From contig JALSTF010000238.1 of NCBI GenBank assembly GCA_026983895.1, positions 1 to 7,456 on the forward strand: a stretch of DNA of 7,456 nucleotides. Reading direction: 5' to 3'. The stretch comes from Sulfurovum sp. GTDB lineage: Bacteria; Campylobacterota; Campylobacteria; Campylobacterales; Sulfurovaceae. A program made the translations under genes and the position numbers. Below are positions 1-7,098 of the stretch, piece by piece. Under the pieces are notes generated by a model. That model did no database searches. It was not told where the DNA came from and saw only the letters and a list, made by a program, of their open reading frames with translations. The stretch's first letter is position 1, and every line of letters starts with the position of its first letter.

Positions 1-1
1 A

Positions 2-1567
2 GAAAGCGGTGAAGCGCCGCAGAATGAACTGCTCGACGTATCTGCGCAAAGGCTTGCTGTTGGGAAAGAGAGTGAAAGTGCGTACTTCGGATGGGACAAT
101 GAATACGGACGGCATGAAGCGAACCTTCCGGCATTCAGAGCTTCCAAATATCTTGTTTCACATGCTGAATATCTTTTGTTTGTAGAGGATGGAGGGTATG
201 CAAAAAAGGAATACTGGAGCGAAGAGGGATGGGCATGGAAAATCTATACCCAGGCCACTGCACCGTTGTTCTGGATAGAAGATCCTCAGACATCCTGCGG
301 GTATCGGCTGCGTTTGATGGCCAAAGAAGTCCCTTTGCCCATGGATTGGCCCGCAGAAGTGAATTGTCTGGAAGCGGAAGCCTTCTGCCGCTGGCTGGGG
401 AAAAAAGAGGGTAAAAGGATCACCCTGCCGACTGAGGATGAGTATCTCGCTTTAAGAAAATATACACAGGTCCCTGACTATGCCCGGTGGTCCACCGCAT
501 CACAGCCGGTTGGCAATATCGATCTGCGTGTTGCAGCTTCTTCCGTACCTGTGAACCGATACGGGCACAAGGGATTTTATGATGTTATCGGGAATGTATG
601 GCAGTGGACACGTACCCCTATCTATCCTTTCGAAGGTTTTGAAGTGCATCCTGTCTATGATGATTTCACTGTTCCGACATTCGACGGGAAGCATAATCTT
701 ATCAAAGGCGGTTCCTGGATCAGCTGTGGCAACCTTGCCTGTGAGAAGAGCCGTTATGCGTTCAGACGGCATTTTTACCAGCATGCAGGATTTCGTTATG
801 TCGAAAGCAGTTACGAGGAGAACATTGTGACCAACCCCTACACAACAGACAGTATCATTTCGCAGTATTGCCACTTTGGCTGGGGAGAGAACCGGATCGG
901 TGTGGAGAACTATCCTGCACGGTGTGCGGCACTTGCCCTGGAGTATATGCAGGGAAGACACAAGGGAAAAGCATTCGACATCGGCTGTGCGATCGGGCGT
1001 AGTACCTTCGAACTGGCACGGGGCTTCGATGAAGTGACCGGTGTGGATTTTTCGGCACGTTTCATTCAGGAGGCAGAAAAACTCAAAGAGCGCGGCATGC
1101 TTCGTTATACCATGCCCACAGAAGGCGAACTGGAATCATTCCATGAAGTACATCTGTCCGATCTTGATCTTGAAGACGTACGGGACAAAGTGCATTTCTG
1201 GCAGGCGGATGCCTGCAATCTCAAACCTCTTTTTAAAGGATTTGACCTGATCTTTGCGGGAAACCTTCTCGACAGACTTTATGACCCGAAGAAATTCCTT
1301 GACAGTATGGCTTCGAGGCTGAATGAAAAGGGACTTTTTATCATGACGTCCCCCTATACCTGGCAGGAAGAATCCACACCCAAAGAGAAGTGGATAGGCG
1401 GCTATAAAAAAAACGGTGAGAATGTCACGACACTGGAAGGCTTGCGTGAGATACTTGGCAGGGACTTTAAGCTGATCGACAGAAGGGACATTCCTTTTGT
1501 GATCCGGGAAACGGCCAGAAAACATCAGCATACCGTGGCAGAAATGACAGTATGGGAGAAGAGATAG
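2..1567 (+). CDS. ovoA: 5-histidylcysteine sulfoxide synthase / 4-mercaptohistidine N1-methyltransferase OvoA (5' partial)
   Basis: The frame is open from base 2 to a TAG at 1565-1567, giving 521 visible residues; full OvoA proteins are about 700, so the start and the N-terminal DinB-like iron-binding part (HX3HXE in the family) lie outside the window. The TTG at 176 is internal, because clearly OvoA-like sequence precedes it, including FGWDNEYG at visible residues 29-36. An FGE/EgtB-type sulfatase-modifying-factor domain follows, with GNVWQW at about 197-202, KGGSW at 235-239 and the closing AGFRYV near 262-267. A class I SAM methyltransferase domain fills the rest, with the SAM-binding loop DIGCAIGRS at 326-334 and an acidic GVDFS strand end near 347-351. 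In the family, the iron centre joins cysteine to C5 of histidine with O2 as a sulfoxide, and the C-terminal domain N-methylates 5-thiohistidine to ovothiol A. The protein is cytosolic. It overlaps the downstream lyase gene, as expected for one pathway. Confidence 0.93.
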   Translation, partial: ESGEAPQNELLDVSAQRLAVGKESESAYFGWDNEYGRHEANLPAFRASKYLVSHAEYLLFVEDGGYAKKEYWSEEGWAWKIYTQATAPLFWIEDPQTSCGYRLRLMAKEVPLPMDWPAEVNCLEAEAFCRWLGKKEGKRITLPTEDEYLALRKYTQVPDYARWSTASQPVGNIDLRVAASSVPVNRYGHKGFYDVIGNVWQWTRTPIYPFEGFEVHPVYDDFTVPTFDGKHNLIKGGSWISCGNLACEKSRYAFRRHFYQHAGFRYVESSYEENIVTNPYTTDSIISQYCHFGWGENRIGVENYPARCAALALEYMQGRHKGKAFDIGCAIGRSTFELARGFDEVTGVDFSARFIQEAEKLKERGMLRYTMPTEGELESFHEVHLSDLDLEDVRDKVHFWQADACNLKPLFKGFDLIFAGNLLDRLYDPKKFLDSMASRLNEKGLFIMTSPYTWQEESTPKEKWIGGYKKNGENVTTLEGLREILGRDFKLIDRRDIPFVIRETARKHQHTVAEMTVWEKR

Positions 1568-2724
1568 TGTTTGAAGCGGTGGACAGAAGCGGTACCTATA
1601 CGACAAAATACGAGGATGCCGTAAAAAAGTTCGGCACAAATGACCTGCTGCCGCTCTGGGTAGCCGATATGGACCTGGCATCTCCCGAATGCGTGCAGGA
1701 TGCACTGGTCAAAAGGGCACAGCATCCGCTTTACGGCTATACGGTCTATCCGGAACGGTATTACACCGCCATACAGTCGTGGTATGAAAAAGCGTACGGA
1801 TGGCAGATCAAGAAGGAGTGGATCGTTCCCTGCTACGGTGTGGTGCCTTCCTTGAATTTTGCGATAGAAGCCTATACCAAGCCGGGTGACGCTATCCTGG
1901 TGCAGACACCGATCTATCCGCCTTTTGTCTCTTCTGTAAAACACCGGAAACGAAAGGTACTTGAGAATACACTGGACTACCGCAACGGCCGATATGCCAT
2001 GGACTTCAGAGATCTTGAAGAAAAAGCCAAAGAAGCAAAGCTTTTGCTGCTTTGCTCTCCGCACAATCCGACGGGAAGAGCATGGGACAGGGAAGAGCTC
2101 GAAAAGGTCATTGGGATATGCCACGATCATGATGTCCTGATCGTGGCTGACGAGATACACGGAGATATGGTGTACGGGAAAGAGCACCGCTCTCTGGGAA
2201 GCTTTACTGCTGCAGAGAAGCACTGTGCGGTTTTGAATGCACCTTCCAAAACGTTCAATGTCGCCGGCCTCAATACCTCTTTCGCCGTCATTCCCGATAC
2301 GCATTTGCGACGGGCATATAAGCTTGAGCAGGACAGGTCGGGAATAACGAATGGTACACCCTTCGGGATCGAGGCACTGATGGCGGCATATGAGGGAGGG
2401 GAACCATGGCTGAAGGCATTGAAAATATACCTGCAGGGAAATATGGATTTTGTACGGTCTGCGCTGCAGGAAAAAGGTTTGCCCATTGTCCCGGTAACAC
2501 CGGAAGCGACTTTTCTGATGTGGCTTGATTGCCGGGGTATGGGATTGACACAAAAAGATTTGGTACAATTCTTCATACAAAAGGCCAGGCTGGGGCTCAA
2601 TGACGGCAGCAGTTTTGGTACAGGCGGTGAAGGTTTTATGCGGCTGAATATCGCAACCTCCAGGAAAGTGTTGAAAGAAGCGGTAGGGCGGATGGCCCAT
2701 GCCTATAACGAGATAAAAAAGTGA
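1552..2724 (+). CDS. MalY/PatB-family PLP-dependent C-S lyase, probable ovothiol sulfoxide lyase OvoB
   Basis: This 390-residue fold-type I PLP enzyme has the length of MalY/PatB cystathionine beta-lyases. Visible family features are DLLPLWVADMD near residues 31-41, HNPTG at 171-175, ADEIHGDMVYG at 199-209 (D200 should contact the PLP ring nitrogen), PSKTFN with the Schiff-base lysine K233, and the C-terminal GEGFMRLN with R364 for the substrate carboxylate. The family cleaves C-S bonds of cysteine conjugates to pyruvate, ammonia and a thiol. The gene overlaps the 3' end of ovoA in a different frame, so the likely substrate is 5-histidylcysteine sulfoxide and the product 5-thiohistidine; that assignment is inferred from context. 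The start is uncertain. ATG 1552 gives a family-like N-terminus but has a weak ribosome site. The GTG at 1567, sharing one base with the ovoA stop, has a good GGGAG 8 nt upstream. A plain cystathionine beta-lyase remains possible. Confidence 0.88.
   Translation: MGEEIVFEAVDRSGTYTTKYEDAVKKFGTNDLLPLWVADMDLASPECVQDALVKRAQHPLYGYTVYPERYYTAIQSWYEKAYGWQIKKEWIVPCYGVVPSLNFAIEAYTKPGDAILVQTPIYPPFVSSVKHRKRKVLENTLDYRNGRYAMDFRDLEEKAKEAKLLLLCSPHNPTGRAWDREELEKVIGICHDHDVLIVADEIHGDMVYGKEHRSLGSFTAAEKHCAVLNAPSKTFNVAGLNTSFAVIPDTHLRRAYKLEQDRSGITNGTPFGIEALMAAYEGGEPWLKALKIYLQGNMDFVRSALQEKGLPIVPVTPEATFLMWLDCRGMGLTQKDLVQFFIQKARLGLNDGSSFGTGGEGFMRLNIATSRKVLKEAVGRMAHAYNEIKK
1554..1558 (+). promoter_or_regulatory. Shine-Dalgarno-like GGGAG that may decide the start of the C-S lyase gene
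   Basis: GGGAG lies inside the last codons of ovoA, 8 nt before an in-frame GTG at 1567-1569 whose first base is the last base of the ovoA TAG stop. This is a typical termination-reinitiation arrangement. It would shorten the lyase by five residues (first residues MFEAVD). The upstream ATG at 1552 lacks a comparable purine tract. Confidence 0.4.
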
Positions 2725-2729
2725 GTGGT

Positions 2730-4457
2730 ATGAAAAAAAGTATTGTATGGTTTCTCCTGCTGACCCTGTGGGTCTATGCACTGCCGGGCGGGATAGCCCA
2801 GCTTGTCAACACGTCCGGTATCCCGAAAAAAGATATCAGTATCTATATCAAAGAAGCGGGGAACAGCAACCGGGTAGTTGCTTCCCTGAATGCAAATACG
2901 CCGAGGACACCGGCATCAGTGATCAAGGTGCTGAGTATTTATGCGGCTGTGCTGAAACTGGGATTCAATTATCGGTGGCCTACACAATTCTATACTGCCG
3001 GAAGGATCGCCAGCGGGGTGCTCAGAGGGGATCTCATTGTCAAAGGATTCGGTGACCCTACCCTGTCGGACAAGGACCTTCCCGGTCTCGTCGCGCAGAT
3101 AAAGGCTAAAGGGATCAGAAAGATCACCGGGAATATCGTTATAGACCGCAGCTATTTCAACGTAGGGACCAAGAACAATTCCGGGTTTGACAGGCATACC
3201 TACAGTCCCTACAATGCGATGCCCGACGCGATGATGTTCAATGAACGCATCTCTACCATTTGTGTGACGCCGCGGCAGAACAGTGTGACCAAACAGATCC
3301 CCGATGGCAGCTACAGACTTGTCAACAATCTCAAACCGGTCAACAAGCCCTGTCGGGGACGCTACTCCTGGCCTTCTTTCAAAATCGATAAAAGCCAGGC
3401 GATACCGACGGTACTTTTGAGAGGCCCCATTTCAAAGAAGTGCGGTACGAGAAAGCTTTGCCAGGTGATCACCAAGCCTTACAAAACATTCTACTATGCA
3501 TTGAAAGATGCGCTGCAAAAAGGGGGTGTTGCTGTCAATGGCGGTTTCCGTATCAATAAAGTCCCGGCCAATGCCAAAGTACTGTTTACACATTACTCCA
3601 AACCTTTGGAAAAGATCGTTTCCAAAACAGCCAAAAAGAGCAACAACCTTTATGCACGCCACTTGATGCTTTACCTTGGTGCGCAGATGTACGGTGCACC
3701 CTCAACCTTGAAAAAGGGAAGAAGTGCTGTAGAATACATTTTAAAAAGCAGAGGAGCATTACGGGGCGGTACGCTGCATGTCGATAACGGATGCGGACTT
3801 TCCCGTACTTCAAAGATCACGGCAAAACTGCTTGCGGACGTGCTGGATCACGCCTACAGCAAATACGGCCGCAGATGGATGAATATTCTTTCCATCGCCG
3901 GAGTGGATGGTACGATAAAACGGCGTTTCAGAGGAACAGTGGTCAGGAATCGTGCCTGGATGAAGACGGGGACATTGAAAAGGGTGAAAAATATCGGCGG
4001 ATATGTCAAAAGCAGGAATGGAAGACTCTATACTGTAGTGATCCTGGTCAATTCCAAAGCGGGGAACTGGAAAGCATCACAGCTTCAGAACAACATTATC
4101 AAATGGATGGTGGGATATAAGGGGGTGGGTAGAATATCTTTCACACAGAAAATACTCTCTGGTCCCCTATCCACAGAAGAAAAAAACGCTGAAAAAGAAA
4201 GCACATCCAGTCAATACTATATCCAGACCGCCTCTTTTATGCAGAAACCTTCTGATACATACTTTGAAAAGATCAGACAGAGGAAGCTCCCATATACGAT
4301 GGAGATTACGGACAAGTACAAAGTTTTTGTCGGTCCCTACGGTACGGAAGAGAATGCACGAAAAGCTCTGAAAACTGTACGGAAATATATTGAGAAGGGT
4401 GCATTTATCGTAAAAAACATGACAGATAAAGGTCTTTCCGACAGAATTTTTTATTAG
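2730..4457 (+). CDS. PBP4/DacB-type D-alanyl-D-alanine carboxypeptidase/endopeptidase with C-terminal SPOR domain
   Basis: From ATG 2730 the protein has 575 residues. It starts with MKK and a hydrophobic stretch (about residues 5-22, possible signal-peptidase site after GGIA), so it is exported to the periplasm. The three serine-PBP motifs of peptidase family S13 are present: SVIK (S63 nucleophile, K66), SNN at 304-306, and KTG at 412-414, plus the family block DNGCGLSR near 352-359. The region between the first two motifs contains the insertion typical of PBP4 enzymes. A Ser/Glu/Lys-rich linker (about 478-494) leads to a SPOR-like domain at about 495-563 (YYIQTASF...YKVFVGPYGTEENARKAL). SPOR domains bind denuded septal glycan, whereas E. 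coli PBP4 (477 aa) has none. The likely role is trimming or opening peptidoglycan cross-links at division sites. An in-frame GTG at 2721 overlaps the lyase stop as GTGA and is an alternative start, adding three residues; either start implies coupling to the ovothiol genes. Confidence 0.9.
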   Translation: MKKSIVWFLLLTLWVYALPGGIAQLVNTSGIPKKDISIYIKEAGNSNRVVASLNANTPRTPASVIKVLSIYAAVLKLGFNYRWPTQFYTAGRIASGVLRGDLIVKGFGDPTLSDKDLPGLVAQIKAKGIRKITGNIVIDRSYFNVGTKNNSGFDRHTYSPYNAMPDAMMFNERISTICVTPRQNSVTKQIPDGSYRLVNNLKPVNKPCRGRYSWPSFKIDKSQAIPTVLLRGPISKKCGTRKLCQVITKPYKTFYYALKDALQKGGVAVNGGFRINKVPANAKVLFTHYSKPLEKIVSKTAKKSNNLYARHLMLYLGAQMYGAPSTLKKGRSAVEYILKSRGALRGGTLHVDNGCGLSRTSKITAKLLADVLDHAYSKYGRRWMNILSIAGVDGTIKRRFRGTVVRNRAWMKTGTLKRVKNIGGYVKSRNGRLYTVVILVNSKAGNWKASQLQNNIIKWMVGYKGVGRISFTQKILSGPLSTEEKNAEKESTSSQYYIQTASFMQKPSDTYFEKIRQRKLPYTMEITDKYKVFVGPYGTEENARKALKTVRKYIEKGAFIVKNMTDKGLSDRIFY

Positions 4458-4518
4458 AAAATATCATTGAAATATAACATATTATCACTATGTGTTACAT
4501 TTAGATATAAAAATTGTT

Positions 4519-4536
4519 TAATAATATAAATTATTA
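4519..4536. repeat. Short AT-only inverted repeat in the spacer before the GGDEF gene
   Basis: The arms TAATAAT (4519-4525) and ATTATTA (4530-4536) are perfect complements around a 4-nt loop. The repeat overlaps a TATAAT at 4535-4540 that could be a -10 box. It could be an operator or only a product of the extreme AT content of this spacer (4458-4581). It is too weak and lacks a GC stem or T-tract order for an intrinsic terminator. No gene or clear terminator was found in the spacer. Confidence 0.25.
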
Positions 4537-4540
4537 TAAT
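4535..4540 (+). promoter_or_regulatory. Candidate -10 box (TATAAT) upstream of the CBS-GGDEF gene
   Basis: This is an exact TATAAT in the AT-rich spacer, 41 nt before the ATG at 4582. A TTGTTT at 4514-4519 could serve as a -35 but the 15-bp spacing is short; Campylobacterota promoters often lack a conserved -35. Transcription would begin near 4547, leaving a leader of about 35 nt. In such AT-rich sequence a chance match is quite possible. Confidence 0.4.
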
Positions 4541-4566
4541 AAAATAATCATTTACGATCTATTCTT

Positions 4567-4575
4567 TGATAGAAT
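4567..4575 (+). promoter_or_regulatory. Candidate extended -10 element (TGATAGAAT) next to the CBS-GGDEF start codon
   Basis: TG-A-TAGAAT fits the extended -10 pattern TGnTATAAT with one mismatch. It ends only 6 nt before the ATG at 4582, so transcription from it would begin at or very near the start codon and give a leaderless message. No Shine-Dalgarno sequence is visible before 4582, which is compatible with this. It competes with the TATAAT at 4535-4540 as the promoter. Confidence 0.35.
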
Positions 4576-4581
4576 AAGTGT

Positions 4582-5910
4582 ATGATTTTTCCTAAAATAG
4601 CAGAAATTGCAACGACATATGTCACATCTGTTACTGCGACAGAAACACTTTCCTGTGCAGTAGACCTTATGCTTGAGACCGAACATCGTCATATTGTCGT
4701 GATTGCAGGGAAAAAGTTTTGTATGCTGAGTATCCATGATCTTCTTCGGATCAACCGGGAGCATACAGACAAAACACTTCCTTTGAGCTCTTTGCAGTTG
4801 AAAAGTCTGCCTTTTGTCAACAAAAAGAAAAGTGTGATGGAGACACTGGAGTATCTCCGGTATGATTTTGAACAGATTGCTGTTGTCAATGATGATGGTT
4901 CTCTGTATGGTGTGGTGGCACCTATGGATATACTTTCAAGTATCGATCCTGATACACTGATGGACAATTACCGTTTGTCTGATCTTTTAAAGGTCAAAAA
5001 ACGGAACCGCTGGATAGATAGGAATATGACCGCTTCCGAAGTACTCGACAGTATGGAAGCGTATCACCATGACGATGCTATTATTGTGGAAGAAAAAAAA
5101 CCCATCGGGATTATTACAACCAAAGATGTCCTCAGACTTTTGAAAAGCCACCATGATCTGACCTTACCGGTAGAATGCTATATGTCAGTACCGGTGATGA
5201 CAATGCATCAGGATAGTACACTGAATCAGGTTTTAAGCTATATGCAGGACAAGCATTTTAAACGGATAGTGATTGTCAATGGCGAAGGACACCTTGCGGG
5301 CTCTGTCACCCAGGAGGAGATGCTTTCACTTGTCTACAGCCACTGGGCGAAAATGATCCATGTCTATAACAGCAAATTACTTCAGATCAACAAGAAGCTT
5401 ACGCTTAAAAGCAGGAAATTTGAAAAGATCGCTGCAACGGATCCTCTGACAGGGCTCTATAACCGTATGAAATTCCTTGAATTGTTCGTTTCGGAATATA
5501 CGGTCATGGTACAGCGCAAGAATACCCTTTCTCTTTTATTGATGGATCTTGACCATTTTAAACAGATCAATGACCGTTATGGACACAATATCGGTGATAT
5601 GGTCCTTCGTCAGGTTTCCAATCTTTTGTTGCATGAATTGCGCAATGTTGATATCGTGTGCCGCTGGGGTGGTGAGGAATTTGTTGTACTGCTGCCTGCA
5701 GCAGACAAGGAGGCAGCCTTGCATATTGCCGAGCAACTCCGCAGTACTGTTGAATCACTTTCTTTTGAAAGTATCCCCAAAGTGACTGCCAGTATCGGTA
5801 TTTCGCATATCGAGGAAAATGATACACTGCAGGATGTCATAGAACGGGCAGACAAAGCTCTCTATATGGCAAAAATGGCAGGACGCAACTGTGTGAAAAG
5901 TATCGCCTGA
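4582..5910 (+). CDS. Diguanylate cyclase with four N-terminal CBS-like repeats (CBS-GGDEF)
   Basis: The 442-residue protein has no signal peptide or membrane segment, so it is a cytosolic sensor. Residues 1-250 form four CBS-like repeats (roughly 5-55, 68-120, 143-190 and 198-250), each with the beta-alpha pattern and endings such as GVVAPMDIL (110-118), GIITTKDVL (176-184) and GSVTQEEML (240-248). Two such pairs would make Bateman modules, which in other proteins bind adenine nucleotides or related ligands. A helical linker (about 255-283) precedes the GGDEF domain, which opens with DPLTGLYNR at 287-295. The metal-binding stretch MDLDHFKQIND lies at 321-331 and the active site GGEEF at 363-367. 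RNVD at 354-357 fits the RxxD inhibitory site of c-di-GMP product feedback. The enzyme should make c-di-GMP from two GTP, with output set by the CBS ligand. ATG 4582 is the only early start that keeps the first repeat whole; it has no clear ribosome site. Confidence 0.92.
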   Translation: MIFPKIAEIATTYVTSVTATETLSCAVDLMLETEHRHIVVIAGKKFCMLSIHDLLRINREHTDKTLPLSSLQLKSLPFVNKKKSVMETLEYLRYDFEQIAVVNDDGSLYGVVAPMDILSSIDPDTLMDNYRLSDLLKVKKRNRWIDRNMTASEVLDSMEAYHHDDAIIVEEKKPIGIITTKDVLRLLKSHHDLTLPVECYMSVPVMTMHQDSTLNQVLSYMQDKHFKRIVIVNGEGHLAGSVTQEEMLSLVYSHWAKMIHVYNSKLLQINKKLTLKSRKFEKIAATDPLTGLYNRMKFLELFVSEYTVMVQRKNTLSLLLMDLDHFKQINDRYGHNIGDMVLRQVSNLLLHELRNVDIVCRWGGEEFVVLLPAADKEAALHIAEQLRSTVESLSFESIPKVTASIGISHIEENDTLQDVIERADKALYMAKMAGRNCVKSIA

Positions 5911-5938
5911 GCGTTCAAGGATTTAACCCCAAGTTCGC

Positions 5939-5944
5939 TATAAT
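5939..5944 (+). promoter_or_regulatory. Candidate -10 box (GC-TATAAT) for the dapC-like gene
   Basis: This is an exact TATAAT preceded by GC and followed by a T/A-rich run, in the 59-bp spacer after the CBS-GGDEF gene. Transcription would start near 5951, giving a leader of about 19 nt to the ATG at 5970. No good -35 is seen (TTCAAG at 5914-5919 is weak with 19-bp spacing). No hairpin terminator for the upstream gene is visible in the spacer, so read-through from it is also possible. Confidence 0.6.
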
Positions 5945-5969
5945 CTTTTAAAAAAGCGGGCTGCATTCC

Positions 5970-7097
5970 ATGAATTTTGAAACCTATCCTTTTGAGAAAC
6001 TCAATACGCTTCTTGAAACCATTACTCCAAACAGTGACTATACCCCGCTGTCTCTGACGATCGGAGAACCGCAGTTCGAGACACCGCAGTTTATATTGGA
6101 TGCACTGAATGCCCATGCTTCTTTGTTGAACAAGTATCCCAAAACGGCAGGAGAAAAAGTGCTTAAAGAAGGGATGCGGGCCTATCTGAAAAACCGTTTC
6201 GGCCTTTGTGTCGAGAATGCGCAGATCATTCCGACTTTCGGGACCCGGGAAGTGCTTTTCAACTTTCCGCAGTTTTTGCTTCATGATGTCGAAGAGCCGC
6301 TGATGGTCTTCCCCAATCCTTTTTACCAAATTTACGAAGGCGCGGCAAAAGCATGCCGTGCAGAAGTGGTTTATCTGGACCTGAACGAGAGCAATGGTTT
6401 TCAGCCTCAAGTCGATGAATCGGTATTGGCAGAAGCCCATCTGGTTATTTTAAACTCTCCCAACAATCCTACTTCATCTACTATGAGCATGGAACAGATG
6501 AAACAGTGGGTAGAGCTGGCACTCAAATATGAGTTCGTCCTTTTGAATGACGAGTGTTATGCCGACCTTTATCTGGATGCGCCTGTCCCTTCACTGCTGA
6601 ACGCTGCTGTCGAAGCGGGCAATGAGCGTTTTAAGAATATACTGGTGATCAATTCCATTTCCAAGCGTTCGTCGGCGCCGGGACTGCGTTCGGGATTTAT
6701 CGCAGGAGATGCCGAAATACTGAAAGAGTATATGACGTATAGAACCTATGTCGGATGCGCTTCTCCCCTGCCGCTTCAGGAGGCCGCAGCCGCAGCCTGG
6801 GCAGATCAGGCACATGTGAATAGCTTCAGGGCAAAGTACCGAAAGAATTTTGAAATTGCCGAAGAGATACTGGGCATACCGGCACCGGAAGCGACTTTCT
6901 ACATTTGGCTGAAAGTAGAAGATGAGATCGATTTTACGGTCAAACTCTATGAAGAGTACAACCTCAAAGTGATCCCGGGATCTTTTCTGGGCCGTAACGG
7001 CGAAGGCAAAGGATATGTGCGGCTGGCACTGGTATATGAAGCAGAGAAGACCAGGGAAGCGCTGGAGCGTGTGGCTGCGTTGAGAAAACAGAATTAA
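5970..7097 (+). CDS. dapC: Class I/II aminotransferase, probable N-succinyldiaminopimelate aminotransferase DapC
   Basis: This 375-residue fold-type I aminotransferase has LTIGEPQFETP at residues 29-39, GTREVLFNF at 91-99, NSPNNPT at 162-168, NDECYADLY at 193-201 (D194 for the PLP ring nitrogen), SKRSSAPGLRSG at 231-242 with Schiff-base lysine K232 and phosphate-binding R240, and YVRLAL with R351 for the substrate carboxylate. The SKRS-S-x-PGLRSG version resembles the proteins annotated as succinyldiaminopimelate transaminase in Campylobacterota. DapC moves an amino group from glutamate to N-succinyl-2-amino-6-ketopimelate in the succinylase branch of lysine and meso-diaminopimelate synthesis. 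No other dap gene is in view, so the substrate rests on family resemblance; a different keto-acid specificity is possible. The start follows a -10 box by a short leader, and the ribosome site is weak. A 15-bp gap separates it from the next gene, so the two are probably co-transcribed. Confidence 0.82.
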   Translation: MNFETYPFEKLNTLLETITPNSDYTPLSLTIGEPQFETPQFILDALNAHASLLNKYPKTAGEKVLKEGMRAYLKNRFGLCVENAQIIPTFGTREVLFNFPQFLLHDVEEPLMVFPNPFYQIYEGAAKACRAEVVYLDLNESNGFQPQVDESVLAEAHLVILNSPNNPTSSTMSMEQMKQWVELALKYEFVLLNDECYADLYLDAPVPSLLNAAVEAGNERFKNILVINSISKRSSAPGLRSGFIAGDAEILKEYMTYRTYVGCASPLPLQEAAAAAWADQAHVNSFRAKYRKNFEIAEEILGIPAPEATFYIWLKVEDEIDFTVKLYEEYNLKVIPGSFLGRNGEGKGYVRLALVYEAEKTREALERVAALRKQN

Positions 7098-7098
7098 A

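Noticed and set aside
176..1567. A complete gene starting at TTG 176
   Set aside because: The same frame is open back to base 2 and encodes conserved OvoA sequence (FGWDNEYG), so the TTG is an internal leucine codon and the gene is cut by the window edge.
2498..2513. Sixteen-base exact match (CACCGGAAGCGACTTT) with 6883-6898 in the dapC-like gene, as a possible repeat
   Set aside because: Both copies encode the same conserved PEATF segment at equivalent places in two related fold-type I PLP enzymes. Shared ancestry and codon preference explain it.
1525..2781. Long open frame of 418 codons on the minus strand, opposite the C-S lyase gene
   Set aside because: It lies wholly over a well-supported PLP enzyme gene, and its product is Cys/His/Arg/Phe-rich with no recognisable domain. 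It looks like a codon-bias shadow.
4458..4520. Intrinsic terminator after the PBP4-SPOR gene
   Set aside because: No GC-rich stem followed by a T-tract is present; only weak AT dyads are seen.
5862..6440. Minus-strand open frame of 192 codons across the end of the cyclase and the start of the dapC-like gene
   Set aside because: It covers a promoter spacer and two supported genes, shows no domain and is a shadow frame.
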